Positions 1-7,119 of a stretch of DNA of 12,392 nt are shown one piece after another. Under the pieces are notes generated by a model, which saw only the letters and a list, made by a program, of their open reading frames with translations, was not told where the DNA came from and made no database searches. Source of the DNA: Jejubacter sp036620675 (GTDB taxonomy: Bacteria; Pseudomonadota; Gammaproteobacteria; Enterobacterales; Enterobacteriaceae); assembly GCA_036620675.1 (NCBI GenBank), contig JAZHEE010000058.1; one strand, written 5' to 3'. Positions within the stretch are counted from its first letter, which is position 1, and each line of letters opens with the position of its first letter. A program made the position numbers and the translations under genes.

Positions 1-350
1 CGGCAATGAACGGACAGCCTCCGCACCATCATCCTGACTGAACAACCGGTGGCCTTTCAGATGCAAGCCGGGGCGGCGGTTGTAGTACGTGGTCATGCCG
101 GTTGCGCTATTTTTGCGACAATGCTGTGTTCTAAAAGAATATGCCGCGCCGGCGAAGGTTCCGTTCACCTTAAGGGTATTTCTCTTATGCCGGTTGCGGA
201 ACCGGTGAATCAACAGAAAAGCAGTAATGCAAAGTGAACGGAACAACCCACCGCATCATCATATTCTGCCGCTTTTATTCTGAAACCAGGCGCCGGAGCT
301 GCCTGTCACCCTCACCCCGACCCTCTCCCAAAACGGGAGAGGGAGTTTCC
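1..350. repeat. First copy of a ~350-bp extragenic repeat unit
   Basis: Positions 1-180 match 351-530 with about a dozen substitutions and no gap; the match continues with a 1-bp gap to about 209/558. The unit has two parts: a ~209-bp 5' part, ending in a perfect hairpin (CCGGTT at 190-195, AACCGG at 200-205), and a REP-like 3' part from 234 that recurs at 1094-1456. GTTCCGTTCAC at 158-168 is the inverse of GTGAACGGAAC at 234-244, so the junction segment is bounded by inverted copies of an 11-mer. Open frames here are short, lack ribosome binding sites and resemble nothing I recognise. This copy is uninterrupted, so it serves as the empty-site reference for the disrupted second copy. The window starts exactly at the repeat phase, so more copies may lie to the left. 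Confidence 0.85.
321..343. repeat. REP-like palindrome
   Basis: CCCTCTCCC (321-329) and GGGAGAGGG (335-343) form a perfect 9-bp stem with a 5-nt loop. It follows CCTGTCACCCTCACCCC, a combination typical of extragenic palindromes in enterobacteria. The tandem copies further right keep the left half but have lost the right half of the stem. Confidence 0.7.
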
Positions 351-1205
351 CGGCAATGAACGGACAGCCTCCGCACCATCATCCTGACTGAACAACCGGT
401 GGCCTTTCAGATGCAAGCCGGGGCGGCAGTTGTAGTATGTGGTCATGCCGGTTGCGCTATTTTTGCGACGGTGCCGTGTTCTGGGGGAATATGTCACGCC
501 GGCGAAGGTTCCGTTCACCTTAAGGGTATTTTTATATGTCGGTTGCGGAACCGGTGAACGGGCCAGGGGCTCAAATGCCGCCCCTGACAACCCGGCTTTC
601 CGGCGTGAAAATCGCCGCTGTCGCGGGCCCCTCCGCTTTTCCCGTCCGCCGGACGGATCGGGCGTGACGTCACCTCCCTGTGCCGCACGCCCTCAGCCCG
701 ACGTCCTGTCGGGCTGACCCTGGCGGCCGTGAACGCTGCGGCGATTTTCAGGCCGGAGAGTCACCGCCCTGAATCTTCTGCCCGGATTTATCAGTAAAGG
801 TATTGCTGGTTGTATTTGAGCACTCCGTCTGAAGCGACAAGGGGGTTGCCACCCGGCTTAAAAAACGCCGTAGCGTTCACGCAGGGCCGGAGGAGCGACA
901 GGATGTCGCGACAGGGTAAGGTCGCCAGGGATGGCGACTCTTGCCCGTTCCGAAAAGCCCGGCGTGATAAGCGGAGGGGCCCGCGTCAGCGGCGTTTTTT
1001 ACCGCCGGGGAGCCCGGGTCGCCAGGGAGGCGGCGACTGAGCCCCCCTGGCCCGTTCACCGGCGGTGGATTAACAGAGAAGCTGTTGCCTGAAGTGAACG
1101 GAACACTCGCCGCATCATCATATTCCGCCGCTTTTATTCTGAAACCGGGCGCCGGAGCTGCCTGTCACCCTCACCCCGGCCCTCTCCCTGAAGGGTTTCC
1201 CGGCA
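351..1205. repeat. Second copy of the ~350-bp repeat, split by an insert
   Basis: The 5' part (351-558) matches 1-209. The 3' part resumes at about 1063: GGATTAACAGAGAAG (1067-1081) corresponds to GAATCAACAGAAAAG (207-221), then GTGAACGGAAC at 1094-1104 corresponds to 234-244, and the REP-like half continues to about 1205. The two halves are separated by the fold-back element at 551-1062. The simplest reading is that one ancestral 350-bp unit received an insert of about 505 bp. Confidence 0.75.
551..1062. mobile_element. Fold-back (long inverted repeat) element, no transposase
   Basis: The ends are perfect inverted repeats: CCGGTGAACGGGCCAGGGG at 551-569 and its reverse complement at 1044-1062. 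Similarity continues inward as two imperfect arms, about 551-756 and 852-1062, around a ~95-nt centre. Shared arm blocks include GCGGGCCCCTCCGCTT near 622-637 (inverse near 969-984) and CGTGAACGCT near 728-737 (inverse near 873-882). Local hairpins sit within the arms: 693-702/708-717 (10-bp perfect stem), 895-900/904-909, 921-926/933-938 and 1018-1023/1032-1037. No transposase frame is present, so it would be non-autonomous. CGGTGA (552-557) and CGGTGG (1063-1068) could be a degenerate target duplication. It could instead be two separate repeats lying head to head. The symmetry is directly visible; mobility is inferred. Confidence 0.6.
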
Positions 1206-1456
1206 ATGAACGGAACAGCCCACCGCATCATCATATTCTGCCGCTTTTGTTCTGAAACCGGGCGCCGAAGCCGCCTGTCACCCTCACCCCAGCCCTCTCC
1301 CTGAAGGGTTTCCCGGCAATGAACGGAACAGCCCACCGCATCATCATATTCTGCCGCTTTTATTCTGAAACCGGGCGCCGAAGCCGCCTGTCACCCTCAC
1401 CCCAGCCCGTACACCCTGAAGGCGAGGGAGTTTCCCGACAATGAACGGAACAGCCT
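1094..1456. repeat. Tandem array of 112-113 bp REP-like units
   Basis: The decamer TGAACGGAAC recurs at 1095, 1207, 1320 and 1442, giving periods of 112, 113 and 122 bp. Each unit carries CGCATCATCATATTCYGCCGC, a TTCTGAAACCGGGCGCCG block, CTGTCACCCTCACCCC and a GTTTCCC end. Units two and three differ by a single base (1249 G against A) over about 95 bp, which indicates recent duplication; the first is more diverged. The last unit carries a ~9-bp expansion (GTACACC and GCGAGGGAG). The array ends with a 15-bp fragment only a few bases before the malI stop codon, so it lies in the 3' flank of malI. The reverse-strand open frame through it (1118-1336) simply reads the repeat twice. Confidence 0.85.
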
Positions 1457-1459
1457 TTT

Positions 1460-2491
1460 TTATTGCCGCGCTATCAGACGCGCAGAAACGCCAAAAGGGG
1501 CCAGCGCCTGCTGGCGCTCACCACTGCCCATCTGCAACACCCGTAACGCCGCGCTACGGCCGATTTCACAGGCGGGCGTCGTTAACCAGGTCACCGGCAA
1601 TGCCTCCAGAGATGCTTCCGGTACATCGGCAAAGGCAGCCAGCTCAATACGGCTTTCATAATAGCTTTCCAGCCCGCCTTCTCCGCTACTTTTTCCTGAC
1701 CGCTGCAGGCCAAACCAGGCGCCGATTGCCACGCGGCTGTCATGACAAACCACCGCCGTGATTCCGTTGTTTCGTCGCAGTAGCGCGACCAACGCATCCG
1801 CAGCGGGCTGCGGCCCGGATTCACACTCCATAACCTGATCGCTGTGAAACGGCAGGCCGTAACGCAGCAAGGTGGCGCAAAATCCCCCCAGAAGCTCGGC
1901 CCGGGTCAGCGAGTCGCTGCGCCCGCCAAGCCAGGCAATGCGCTGATGCCCCCTGGCTATCAAATGTTCGGTCAATATCCTTGATGCCTGCATGTTATCC
2001 GGGCTGACCATATCCGGCGTATCCGGATGGCTGGCGCGATCGGCGTAGACCAGCGGAATTCCCGCCCGGCTTGCCCGCTCGCGTAGCGTGCCGTTCAGAC
2101 CTGGGTAGCCGGCAATCACAATGCCATCCGCCCCCTGCTCCAGCAGACTTTCAACCCCCTGCTCAAGGATGCGGCCATCGCGCCCGCCGGGCGCCAGCAG
2201 CACCATACGCCCCTGACGCTCCAGCTCCTCAATCAGCCCGGCAAGCAGGCCAGCATAGAATGGCGCGCCGGGATCGCGCACGATCAGGCCGATGGTGCCG
2301 CTCTGTCCGCCGCGCAGCGCCGCCGCCTGGCGATTGCGCACAAATCCCAGACGTTCGATAGCGGCATTAACCCGATCGCCGGTCGCCGCGGAAATGCGCC
2401 CCTTGCCGCTTAACACCAGCGACACCGTACTGACGGAGACACCGGCCGCCTCGGCAACATCGGTAATAGTGATTCGTTTAAGCAGTGTCAT
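1460..2491 (-). CDS. malI: MalI, LacI-family repressor of malXY
   Basis: A 343-residue LacI/GalR-type regulator, full length against about 342 for E. coli MalI. The N-terminal helix-turn-helix spans about residues 7-29 (ITITDVAEAAGVSVSTVS, then the LVLSGKGRIS hinge approach), followed by FVRNRQAAALRGGQSGTIG leading into a periplasmic-binding-protein-like core. Stretches such as ARGHQRIAWLGG and LPFHSD are shared with E. coli MalI as I remember it. In E. coli MalI binds operators in the malI-malX spacer and represses malX-malY and its own gene; the inducer is unknown. It is divergent from malX with a 158-bp spacer holding two matching operators, which supports the call. The ATG at 2491 fits the family start; upstream GCAGAG is only a weak ribosome binding site. 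A repeat array abuts the stop codon, and no terminator of the usual kind is seen. Confidence 0.96.
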   Translation of the reverse strand: MTLLKRITITDVAEAAGVSVSTVSLVLSGKGRISAATGDRVNAAIERLGFVRNRQAAALRGGQSGTIGLIVRDPGAPFYAGLLAGLIEELERQGRMVLLAPGGRDGRILEQGVESLLEQGADGIVIAGYPGLNGTLRERASRAGIPLVYADRASHPDTPDMVSPDNMQASRILTEHLIARGHQRIAWLGGRSDSLTRAELLGGFCATLLRYGLPFHSDQVMECESGPQPAADALVALLRRNNGITAVVCHDSRVAIGAWFGLQRSGKSSGEGGLESYYESRIELAAFADVPEASLEALPVTWLTTPACEIGRSAALRVLQMGSGERQQALAPFGVSARLIARQ

Positions 2492-2512
2492 AATCGCTCT
2501 GCATTTGTGATC

Positions 2513-2528
2513 GTTAAAACGTTTTACC
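2513..2528. promoter_or_regulatory. MalI operator, malI-proximal
   Basis: GTTAAAACGTTTTACC contains the perfect 12-bp palindrome TAAAACGTTTTA (2515-2526) and differs little from the E. coli MalI site GATAAAACGTTTTATC. It lies 22 bp upstream of the malI start. A TTGACT on the minus strand (2543 to 2538) could be the malI -35 element, which would place the operator over the -10 region and suits autorepression. The -10 itself is poor (TTTTAA at best). Confidence 0.85.
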
Positions 2529-2591
2529 TAAAGTGAGAGTCAAATTCCTTGCGGGCGATCGCTTTATGAGATCGACACCGCAATAAAAATA

Positions 2592-2607
2592 GGTAAAACG
2601 TTTTATC
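2592..2607. promoter_or_regulatory. MalI operator, malX-proximal
   Basis: GGTAAAACGTTTTATC shares the same TAAAACGTTTTA core (2594-2605) and ends 42 bp before the malX start. The two operator centres are 79 bp apart. TATCCT (2604-2609), overlapping its right edge, is a possible malX -10 element, so bound MalI would block the promoter. In E. coli malX needs CRP; the nearest candidate here is TATGA at 2565-2569, which lacks a good second half-site, so CRP control is not shown by the sequence. Confidence 0.85.
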
Positions 2608-2649
2608 CTGCGCGGCGAATATCACCTATTTGCGTGCAGGGAGTCGTGT

Positions 2650-4245
2650 ATGGCGGCCAGTCAAACTCAAAAGATTACGCTCTGGGAGTTTTTCCAGAAC
2701 CTGGGTAAAACCTTTATGTTGCCGGTGGCGCTGCTGTCGTTTTGCGGCATTATGCTGGGTATCGGCAGCTCCTTAAGCAGCCACGATGTCACTACGCTGA
2801 TTCCGGCGCTCGATACGCCAGTACTGCAGCTAATGTTTACCTGGATGGCGAAGGTAGGCTCTTTTGCTTTTACCTTTTTGCCGGTGATGTTCTGCATCGC
2901 CATTCCATTGGGACTGGCCCGGGAAAATAAAGGCGTGGCCGCCTTTGCCGGCTTCGTCGGTTTTGTGGTGATGAACCTGGCGGTCAATTTCTGGCTGACC
3001 GCTAAAGGAATTCTGCCCTCCAGCGATCCGGCGCTGCTAAAAGCCAATAACATTCAGAGCACCCTGGGGATCCAGTCCATCGATACCGGTATTCTGGGCG
3101 CGGTTATCGCCGGCGTCATCGTCTGGCTTTTACACGAACGCTTTCATAATATCCGGCTGCCGGATGCCCTGGCCTTCTTTGGCGGCGCCCGTTTTGTACC
3201 AATCATCACCACCCTGGTCATGGGCCTGGTCGGGCTGGTGATTCCGCTGATCTGGCCGGTATTCGCCGCCGGTATCAACGGTCTGGGTTATATGATTAAC
3301 AGCGCCGGAGATTTCGGCCCGATGATCTTCGGCACCGGCGAACGCCTGCTTCTGCCTTTCGGGTTACAGCACATTCTGGTAGCGCTGATCCGCTTTACCG
3401 ACGCAGGCGGCACCATGGAGGTCTGTGGCCACAGCGTCAGCGGCGCCCTGACCATCTTCCAGGCCCAGTTGGGCTGCCCGGAAACCCACGGCTTTGCCGA
3501 AAGCGCGACCCGATTCCTCTCCCAGGGTAAGATGCCAGCCTTCCTCGGCGGGCTGCCCGGTGCCGCGCTGGCAATGTATCACTGCGCACGCCCGGAAAAT
3601 CGCCATAAGATCAAAGGACTGTTGATTTCCGGCGTAATCGCCTGCACTGTCGGCGGCACCACCGAACCGCTGGAATTTTTGTTCCTGTTTGTGGCGCCTG
3701 CCCTCTACCTGATTCACGCCCTGCTCACCGGTCTGGGCTTTACCGTGATGGCGGTGCTGGGCGTCACTATTGGCAATACCGACGGCAATATTATCGACTT
3801 TGTGGTGTTCGGCATTCTGCACGGGCTATCGACCCGGTGGTATCTGGTACCCGTGGTAGCCGCAGTCTGGTTCATCGCCTACTATCTGATCTTCCGCTTC
3901 GCGATTCAGCGTTTTAATATCAGAACCCCGGGCCGCGATATCGAAAACCTCAGCACCGGCAGCACCAGTATTCCGACCACCGTCGTCGGTCAGTCGGGCT
4001 ATGACAGCCCCGCAATCCTGGCGGCGCTGGGCGGCGCCGACAATATAACCTCTCTGGACAACTGCATCACTCGCCTGCGCCTGTCGGTAAAAGATATGAG
4101 TCTGGTGGATAGCGAGGCCCTGAAAGCGCTGCGCGCCATCGGTGTGGTTCAGCTCAACCAGCACAGTTTGCAGGTGGTGATCGGCACTCAGGTTCAGTCG
4201 GTTAAAGATGAGCTACAGACGCTGATGAACAGCGTCGAAGCCTGA
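2650..4245 (+). CDS. malX: MalX, PTS EIIBC permease (glucose/maltose-type)
   Basis: A 531-residue inner-membrane PTS permease, EIIC then EIIB (E. coli MalX is about 530). The EIIC part fills about residues 15-420 with repeated hydrophobic helices, the conserved run FGTGERLLLPFGLQHIL and the substrate-site GGTTEPLEF with Glu339. The C-terminal EIIB domain (about 450-531) has the phosphocysteine motif LDNCITRLRLSV with Cys472. There is no EIIA domain, so it must take phosphate from a separate EIIA, in E. coli the glucose EIIA (Crr). The natural sugar is not established; E. coli MalX can move glucose and maltose. AGGGAG (2638-2643) is a good ribosome binding site 6 nt before the ATG. It is the first gene of the operon with malY (43-bp gap), repressed by MalI. 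Confidence 0.96.
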   Translation: MAASQTQKITLWEFFQNLGKTFMLPVALLSFCGIMLGIGSSLSSHDVTTLIPALDTPVLQLMFTWMAKVGSFAFTFLPVMFCIAIPLGLARENKGVAAFAGFVGFVVMNLAVNFWLTAKGILPSSDPALLKANNIQSTLGIQSIDTGILGAVIAGVIVWLLHERFHNIRLPDALAFFGGARFVPIITTLVMGLVGLVIPLIWPVFAAGINGLGYMINSAGDFGPMIFGTGERLLLPFGLQHILVALIRFTDAGGTMEVCGHSVSGALTIFQAQLGCPETHGFAESATRFLSQGKMPAFLGGLPGAALAMYHCARPENRHKIKGLLISGVIACTVGGTTEPLEFLFLFVAPALYLIHALLTGLGFTVMAVLGVTIGNTDGNIIDFVVFGILHGLSTRWYLVPVVAAVWFIAYYLIFRFAIQRFNIRTPGRDIENLSTGSTSIPTTVVGQSGYDSPAILAALGGADNITSLDNCITRLRLSVKDMSLVDSEALKALRAIGVVQLNQHSLQVVIGTQVQSVKDELQTLMNSVEA

Positions 4246-4288
4246 TATTTCCGCCCCTCCCGTCGGGGGCCATTGTTTCAGAGGTTAT

Positions 4289-5461
4289 ATGTTCGATTTC
4301 TCTCAGCCCGTCGACCGCCATGGAACCTGGTGTACCCAGTGGGACTATGTCGCCGATCGCTTCGGCAGTGCCGATCTGCTGCCGTTTACCATCTCCGATA
4401 TGGATTTTCCCACCGCCCCCTGTATCCTGGATGCGATGCAGCAACGACTCAACCACGGCGTACTGGGCTACAGCCGCTGGCAGCAACCCGACTTCACCGG
4501 CGCCATTCAGCACTGGATGTCCAGCCGCTTCGCGAGTCAGGTGGTGGCGCAGCAACTGGTCTATGGGCCATCGGTTATTTATATGGTTTCTCAGCTTATC
4601 CGTCAGTGGAGCCGCGCAGACGATGAGGTGCTGATTCATACCCCGGCCTACGACGCGTTCTATAAAACCATCGAAGGTAATCAGCGCCGGGTGTTAAGCG
4701 CGCCCCTGCGTCTGCATCACGGCGAATGGCAGTGCGATATGACGGAGCTGGAACAGCTGCTGGCCCGCGACCGCTGTAGCCTTATGCTGCTGTGCAGCCC
4801 TCATAACCCCACCGGCAAGGTATGGCGGCGTCAGGAGCTGGAGCAGATGGCGCAGCTGTGCGAGCGCCATGGCGTACGCGTTATCAGCGATGAAATTCAT
4901 ATGGATATGACCTGGCATGGAGCGCGACACACGCCGTGGTGCGATGTGGCGCGTGGCGAGTGGGCGCTGCTGAGTTCCGCGTCCAAAAGCTTTAATATCC
5001 CGGCACTGACCGGCGCCTGGGGTATTATCGCCGACCAGAACGAACGCCAGCGCTATCTGACTGCATTGAAAGGCCGCGACGGCCTCTCCTCTCCCGCCGT
5101 CCTGGCGCTGGTTGCCCACATTGCCGCCTATCGCGAAGGCGCTCCCTGGCTGGATGCCCTGCGCCAGTACCTGGCAAACAATCTGACCTGGGTCGCCGAA
5201 ACCTTAAATGGCGCCTTTGCGCCGTTAAACTGGCGCCCTCCCCAGGCAACTTACCTGGCCTGGCTGGATCTGCGGCCGCTGGGACTTGATGATGAGCAAC
5301 TGCAGGAACGGCTGATCGGACAGCAGAAAGTCGCCATTATGCCCGGAACCACCTACGGCCCCGAAGGCGCCGGCTTTCTGCGCCTGAACGTCGGCTGCCC
5401 GCGGGTCAAACTGGAACAGGGCGTCGAGCGCCTGATCGCCGCGATAGAATCGCTGCTCTGA
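4289..5461 (+). CDS. malY: MalY, PLP-dependent C-S beta-lyase and MalT modulator
   Basis: A 390-residue fold-type I PLP enzyme, the same length as E. coli MalY. The start MFDFSQPVDRHGTWCTQWDY is that of MalY proteins. Visible PLP residues are Asn173 in SPHNPTGKVW, Asp201 in ISDEIHMDM, and the Schiff-base Lys233 in SASKSFNIPALTG; the C-terminal LRLNVGCPR holds the carboxylate-binding arginine. The family cleaves cystathionine and cysteine to pyruvate, ammonia and a thiol. In E. coli MalY also binds the maltose activator MalT and keeps it inactive. GAGG four bases before the ATG is the ribosome binding site. It lies 43 bp behind malX with no terminator between, so the two are very probably co-transcribed under MalI. 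No defect is seen. Confidence 0.96.
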   Translation: MFDFSQPVDRHGTWCTQWDYVADRFGSADLLPFTISDMDFPTAPCILDAMQQRLNHGVLGYSRWQQPDFTGAIQHWMSSRFASQVVAQQLVYGPSVIYMVSQLIRQWSRADDEVLIHTPAYDAFYKTIEGNQRRVLSAPLRLHHGEWQCDMTELEQLLARDRCSLMLLCSPHNPTGKVWRRQELEQMAQLCERHGVRVISDEIHMDMTWHGARHTPWCDVARGEWALLSSASKSFNIPALTGAWGIIADQNERQRYLTALKGRDGLSSPAVLALVAHIAAYREGAPWLDALRQYLANNLTWVAETLNGAFAPLNWRPPQATYLAWLDLRPLGLDDEQLQERLIGQQKVAIMPGTTYGPEGAGFLRLNVGCPRVKLEQGVERLIAAIESLL

Positions 5462-5536
5462 GGCTGGGCCGCCAGACAAATCATTACCTTTCTTTGAGGA
5501 AAGCCAGGAGAAGTAACCACACCAATACGCTCACTC

Positions 5537-5582
5537 TGGCATGATAATACCCGAGGTTCGACACAACCTCTGTTACATGCCA
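5537..5582 (+). ncRNA. Long bulged hairpin after malY; possible 3'UTR or small RNA
   Basis: TGGCATG (5537-5543) pairs perfectly with CATGCCA (5576-5582). TAATA (5545-5549) pairs with TGTTA (5571-5575) with one G-U pair, and GAGGTT (5553-5558) with AACCTC (5565-5570) around a 6-nt loop. Only one A (5544) and CCC (5550-5552) are unpaired on the left, giving an 18-bp helix in 46 nt. It is followed within 15 nt by the terminator at 5597-5627. That arrangement resembles a small RNA or a structured malY 3' end released by processing. No promoter for a separate transcript is evident, and I do not recognise a known family. The structure is visible; the RNA identity is inference. Confidence 0.4.
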
Positions 5583-5596
5583 AACCCTTTTTATTG

Positions 5597-5627
5597 GCCG
5601 ACCTGTACTGCAGGTCGGCATTTTTTT
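5597..5627 (+). terminator. Rho-independent terminator of malXY
   Basis: GCCGACCTG (5597-5605), loop TACTG and CAGGTCGGC (5611-5619) form a perfect 9-bp GC-rich stem, followed after one A by seven T residues (5621-5627). It lies 135 bp past the malY stop. Confidence 0.9.
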
Positions 5628-5631
5628 ATGC

Positions 5632-5657
5632 CAATAAAAAACCAGCCCGAAGGCTGG
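5632..5657 (-). terminator. Minus-strand terminator without an assigned gene
   Basis: Read on the minus strand, CCAGCC-TTCG-GGCTGG (5657 to 5642) is a tetraloop hairpin followed directly by TTTTTTATT (5641 to 5633). On the plus strand it has no T-run, so it works leftwards. The only protein-like frame to its right on the minus strand spans 5591-5782, through this terminator, and is not convincing. It may end an unannotated small RNA, or simply form a back-to-back pair with 5597-5627 that blocks transcription from both sides. Confidence 0.75.
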
Positions 5658-6066
5658 CAAAAGAGGCGGCTATATACGGCGAGGGTCACTGGCTGGTCTG
5701 AGCGTGACCCGCGGGCGTTGTATCCCAACACATGGGCAGACCATTCCGCCCCGTCTGTAGACGGGAACGCCGACGAATCCATGTTAATTTAGTTGATATT
5801 CCAGTGCGATACGAAGCCAGGAGCACACCTGGTTCGCTGTCGGCAGCGCCTGAAACGGCGCGACTGCAGTGCCACCAGAAAGAAGATGCTCAGACTGGCG
5901 GCCTAAATGGCAATATAACAATCAAACTAAGAATTTTCCATGATTTTAGTATTAAATATATGTTAAATATCTTTATTAATTAGTATCTTGCTGGTTATTC
6001 AACCATTTCTTCCCTTCGGGCAGGGGATTTTACCGGGCAGCGGATGCCGAGCGTTCCCTTAACCTT
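5658..6066. other. malY-add spacer: hairpins and AT-rich patch, no gene
   Basis: No credible coding frame is visible. Hairpins: GGGTCAC (5683-5689) with GTGACCC (5704-5710), and CCCGTCT (5750-5756) with AGACGGG (5759-5765); TGGTCTG (5694-5700) can alternatively pair with CAGACCA (5737-5743). These sit upstream, in the minus-strand sense, of the leftward terminator at 5632-5657. From about 5911 to 5998 the sequence turns strongly AT-rich (AATATAACAATCAAACTAAG, TATTAAATATATGTTAAATA), unlike the flanking genes, and could contain promoters in either direction or an H-NS-type binding tract. Confidence 0.6.
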
Positions 6067-6072
6067 TATACT
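6067..6072 (+). promoter_or_regulatory. Candidate add -10 element
   Basis: TATACT lies 35 bp before the add start, a good match to the sigma70 -10 consensus. No convincing -35 hexamer stands 16-18 bp upstream, so the promoter is tentative. Confidence 0.45.
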
Positions 6073-6107
6073 GTAGCGCACCGTAAAGCAGACTAAAGAG
6101 TGCGACC

Positions 6108-7109
6108 ATGATTGACTCCTCCCTTCCGTTAACCGACCTGCATCGCCATCTCGATGGCAATATCCGCGCCGAAACCATTCTTGACCTTGGCCGCGAGTTC
6201 AATCTGACGCTGCCAGCCGACTCCCTGGAAGCGTTGCGCCCTCACGTTCAGGTTACCGAAACCCAGCCGGATCTGGTGAGCTTCCTGGCGAAGCTGGACT
6301 GGGGCGTCAAAGTCCTGGGTTCGCTGGAAGCCTGCCGCCGGGTGGCCCGGGAAAACGTGGAAGACGCCGCACGCCAGGGGCTGCATTACGTGGAACTGCG
6401 CTTCTCGCCGCGCTATATGGCGATGACCCATCACCTGCCGGTGGCGGGCGTGGTGGAAGCGGTTATCGACGGTGTGCGTCAGGGATGCCACGACTACGGC
6501 GTTGAGGCCCGACTAATTGGAATTTTGAGCCGCACTTTCGGTGAAGCGGCCTGCGAAGAGGAGCTGGAAGGACTACTGAGCCATCGCGATCGCATCACCG
6601 CGCTGGATCTGGCGGGTGACGAGCGCGGCTTTCCCGGCCAGCTATTCGTGGATCACTTCCGCCGCGCGCGGGACGCCGGCTGGCGCATCACGGTACATGC
6701 CGGCGAAGCCGTGGGGCCGGAAAGCATCTGGCAGGCGATTCGCGAGCTGGGCGCCGAGCGCATCGGTCACGGCGTACGGGCGGTAGAAGATGCTGCATTG
6801 ATGGATTATCTGGCCGATAACCGGATAGGCATTGAGTCCTGCCTGACTTCCAATATCCAGACCAGCACCGTACCTTCCCTGGCTCAGCACCCGCTGGTTC
6901 GCTTCCTGGAACACGGTATTCTGGCAACCATCAACACCGACGATCCGGCCGTTCAGGGGGTGGAGATCCGCCATGAATATCAGCAGGCGGCACCCCAGGC
7001 CGGCCTTAGCGCCGCCCATGCCCGCCAGGCCCAGCAAAACGGTCTGACCATCGCCTTTCTGAGCGACGCCGAAAAACAGGCCCTGCGCGATAAAGTCGCC
7101 GCAGCCTGA
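6108..7109 (+). CDS. add: Adenosine deaminase
   Basis: A 333-residue zinc hydrolase of the amidohydrolase/ADA family, the same length as E. coli Add. It converts adenosine and deoxyadenosine to inosine and deoxyinosine in the cytosol (purine salvage). The TIM-barrel metal residues are in place: His12 and His14 in DLHRHLDG, His197 in the HAGEA motif with catalytic Glu200, and Asp278-Asp279 in INTDDP. RIGHGV and ESCLTSN are also conserved. AAGAG (6096-6100), 7 nt before the ATG, is the ribosome binding site, and a -10-like TATACT lies upstream. It is monocistronic here: a terminator precedes it, and ydgJ converges from the other side. No abnormality is seen. Confidence 0.97.
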   Translation: MIDSSLPLTDLHRHLDGNIRAETILDLGREFNLTLPADSLEALRPHVQVTETQPDLVSFLAKLDWGVKVLGSLEACRRVARENVEDAARQGLHYVELRFSPRYMAMTHHLPVAGVVEAVIDGVRQGCHDYGVEARLIGILSRTFGEAACEEELEGLLSHRDRITALDLAGDERGFPGQLFVDHFRRARDAGWRITVHAGEAVGPESIWQAIRELGAERIGHGVRAVEDAALMDYLADNRIGIESCLTSNIQTSTVPSLAQHPLVRFLEHGILATINTDDPAVQGVEIRHEYQQAAPQAGLSAAHARQAQQNGLTIAFLSDAEKQALRDKVAAA

Positions 7110-7119
7110 CGAGTGCGAA

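Noticed and set aside
439..1059. Short frames within the repeat/fold-back region (for example 439-717, 810-1040, 877-1059)
   Set aside because: Low-complexity Arg/Pro/Gly-rich translations of GC-rich repeat DNA on both strands, without ribosome binding sites or recognisable motifs.
1118..1336. 72-residue minus-strand reading frame
   Set aside because: It reads the tandem REP-like unit twice, so the protein repeat only reflects DNA repetition; there is no ribosome binding site or known domain.
1094..1456. CRISPR-like array
   Set aside because: The 112-113 bp units repeat along their whole length; there are no short repeats separated by unique spacers and no cas genes.
2530..2590. CRP sites in the malI-malX spacer
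   Set aside because: Expected from E. coli, but only isolated half-sites (AGTGA near 2532, TATGA at 2565) are present, too weak to annotate.
5537..5582. tRNA gene, suggested by GAGGTTCGA resembling a T-arm
   Set aside because: The segment folds as one long hairpin; there is no acceptor, D- or anticodon-arm set and the length is too short.
5591..5782. 63-residue minus-strand frame in the malY-add spacer
   Set aside because: It reads through both terminator hairpins and has no clear ribosome binding site; the structure-rich DNA explains it better as non-coding.
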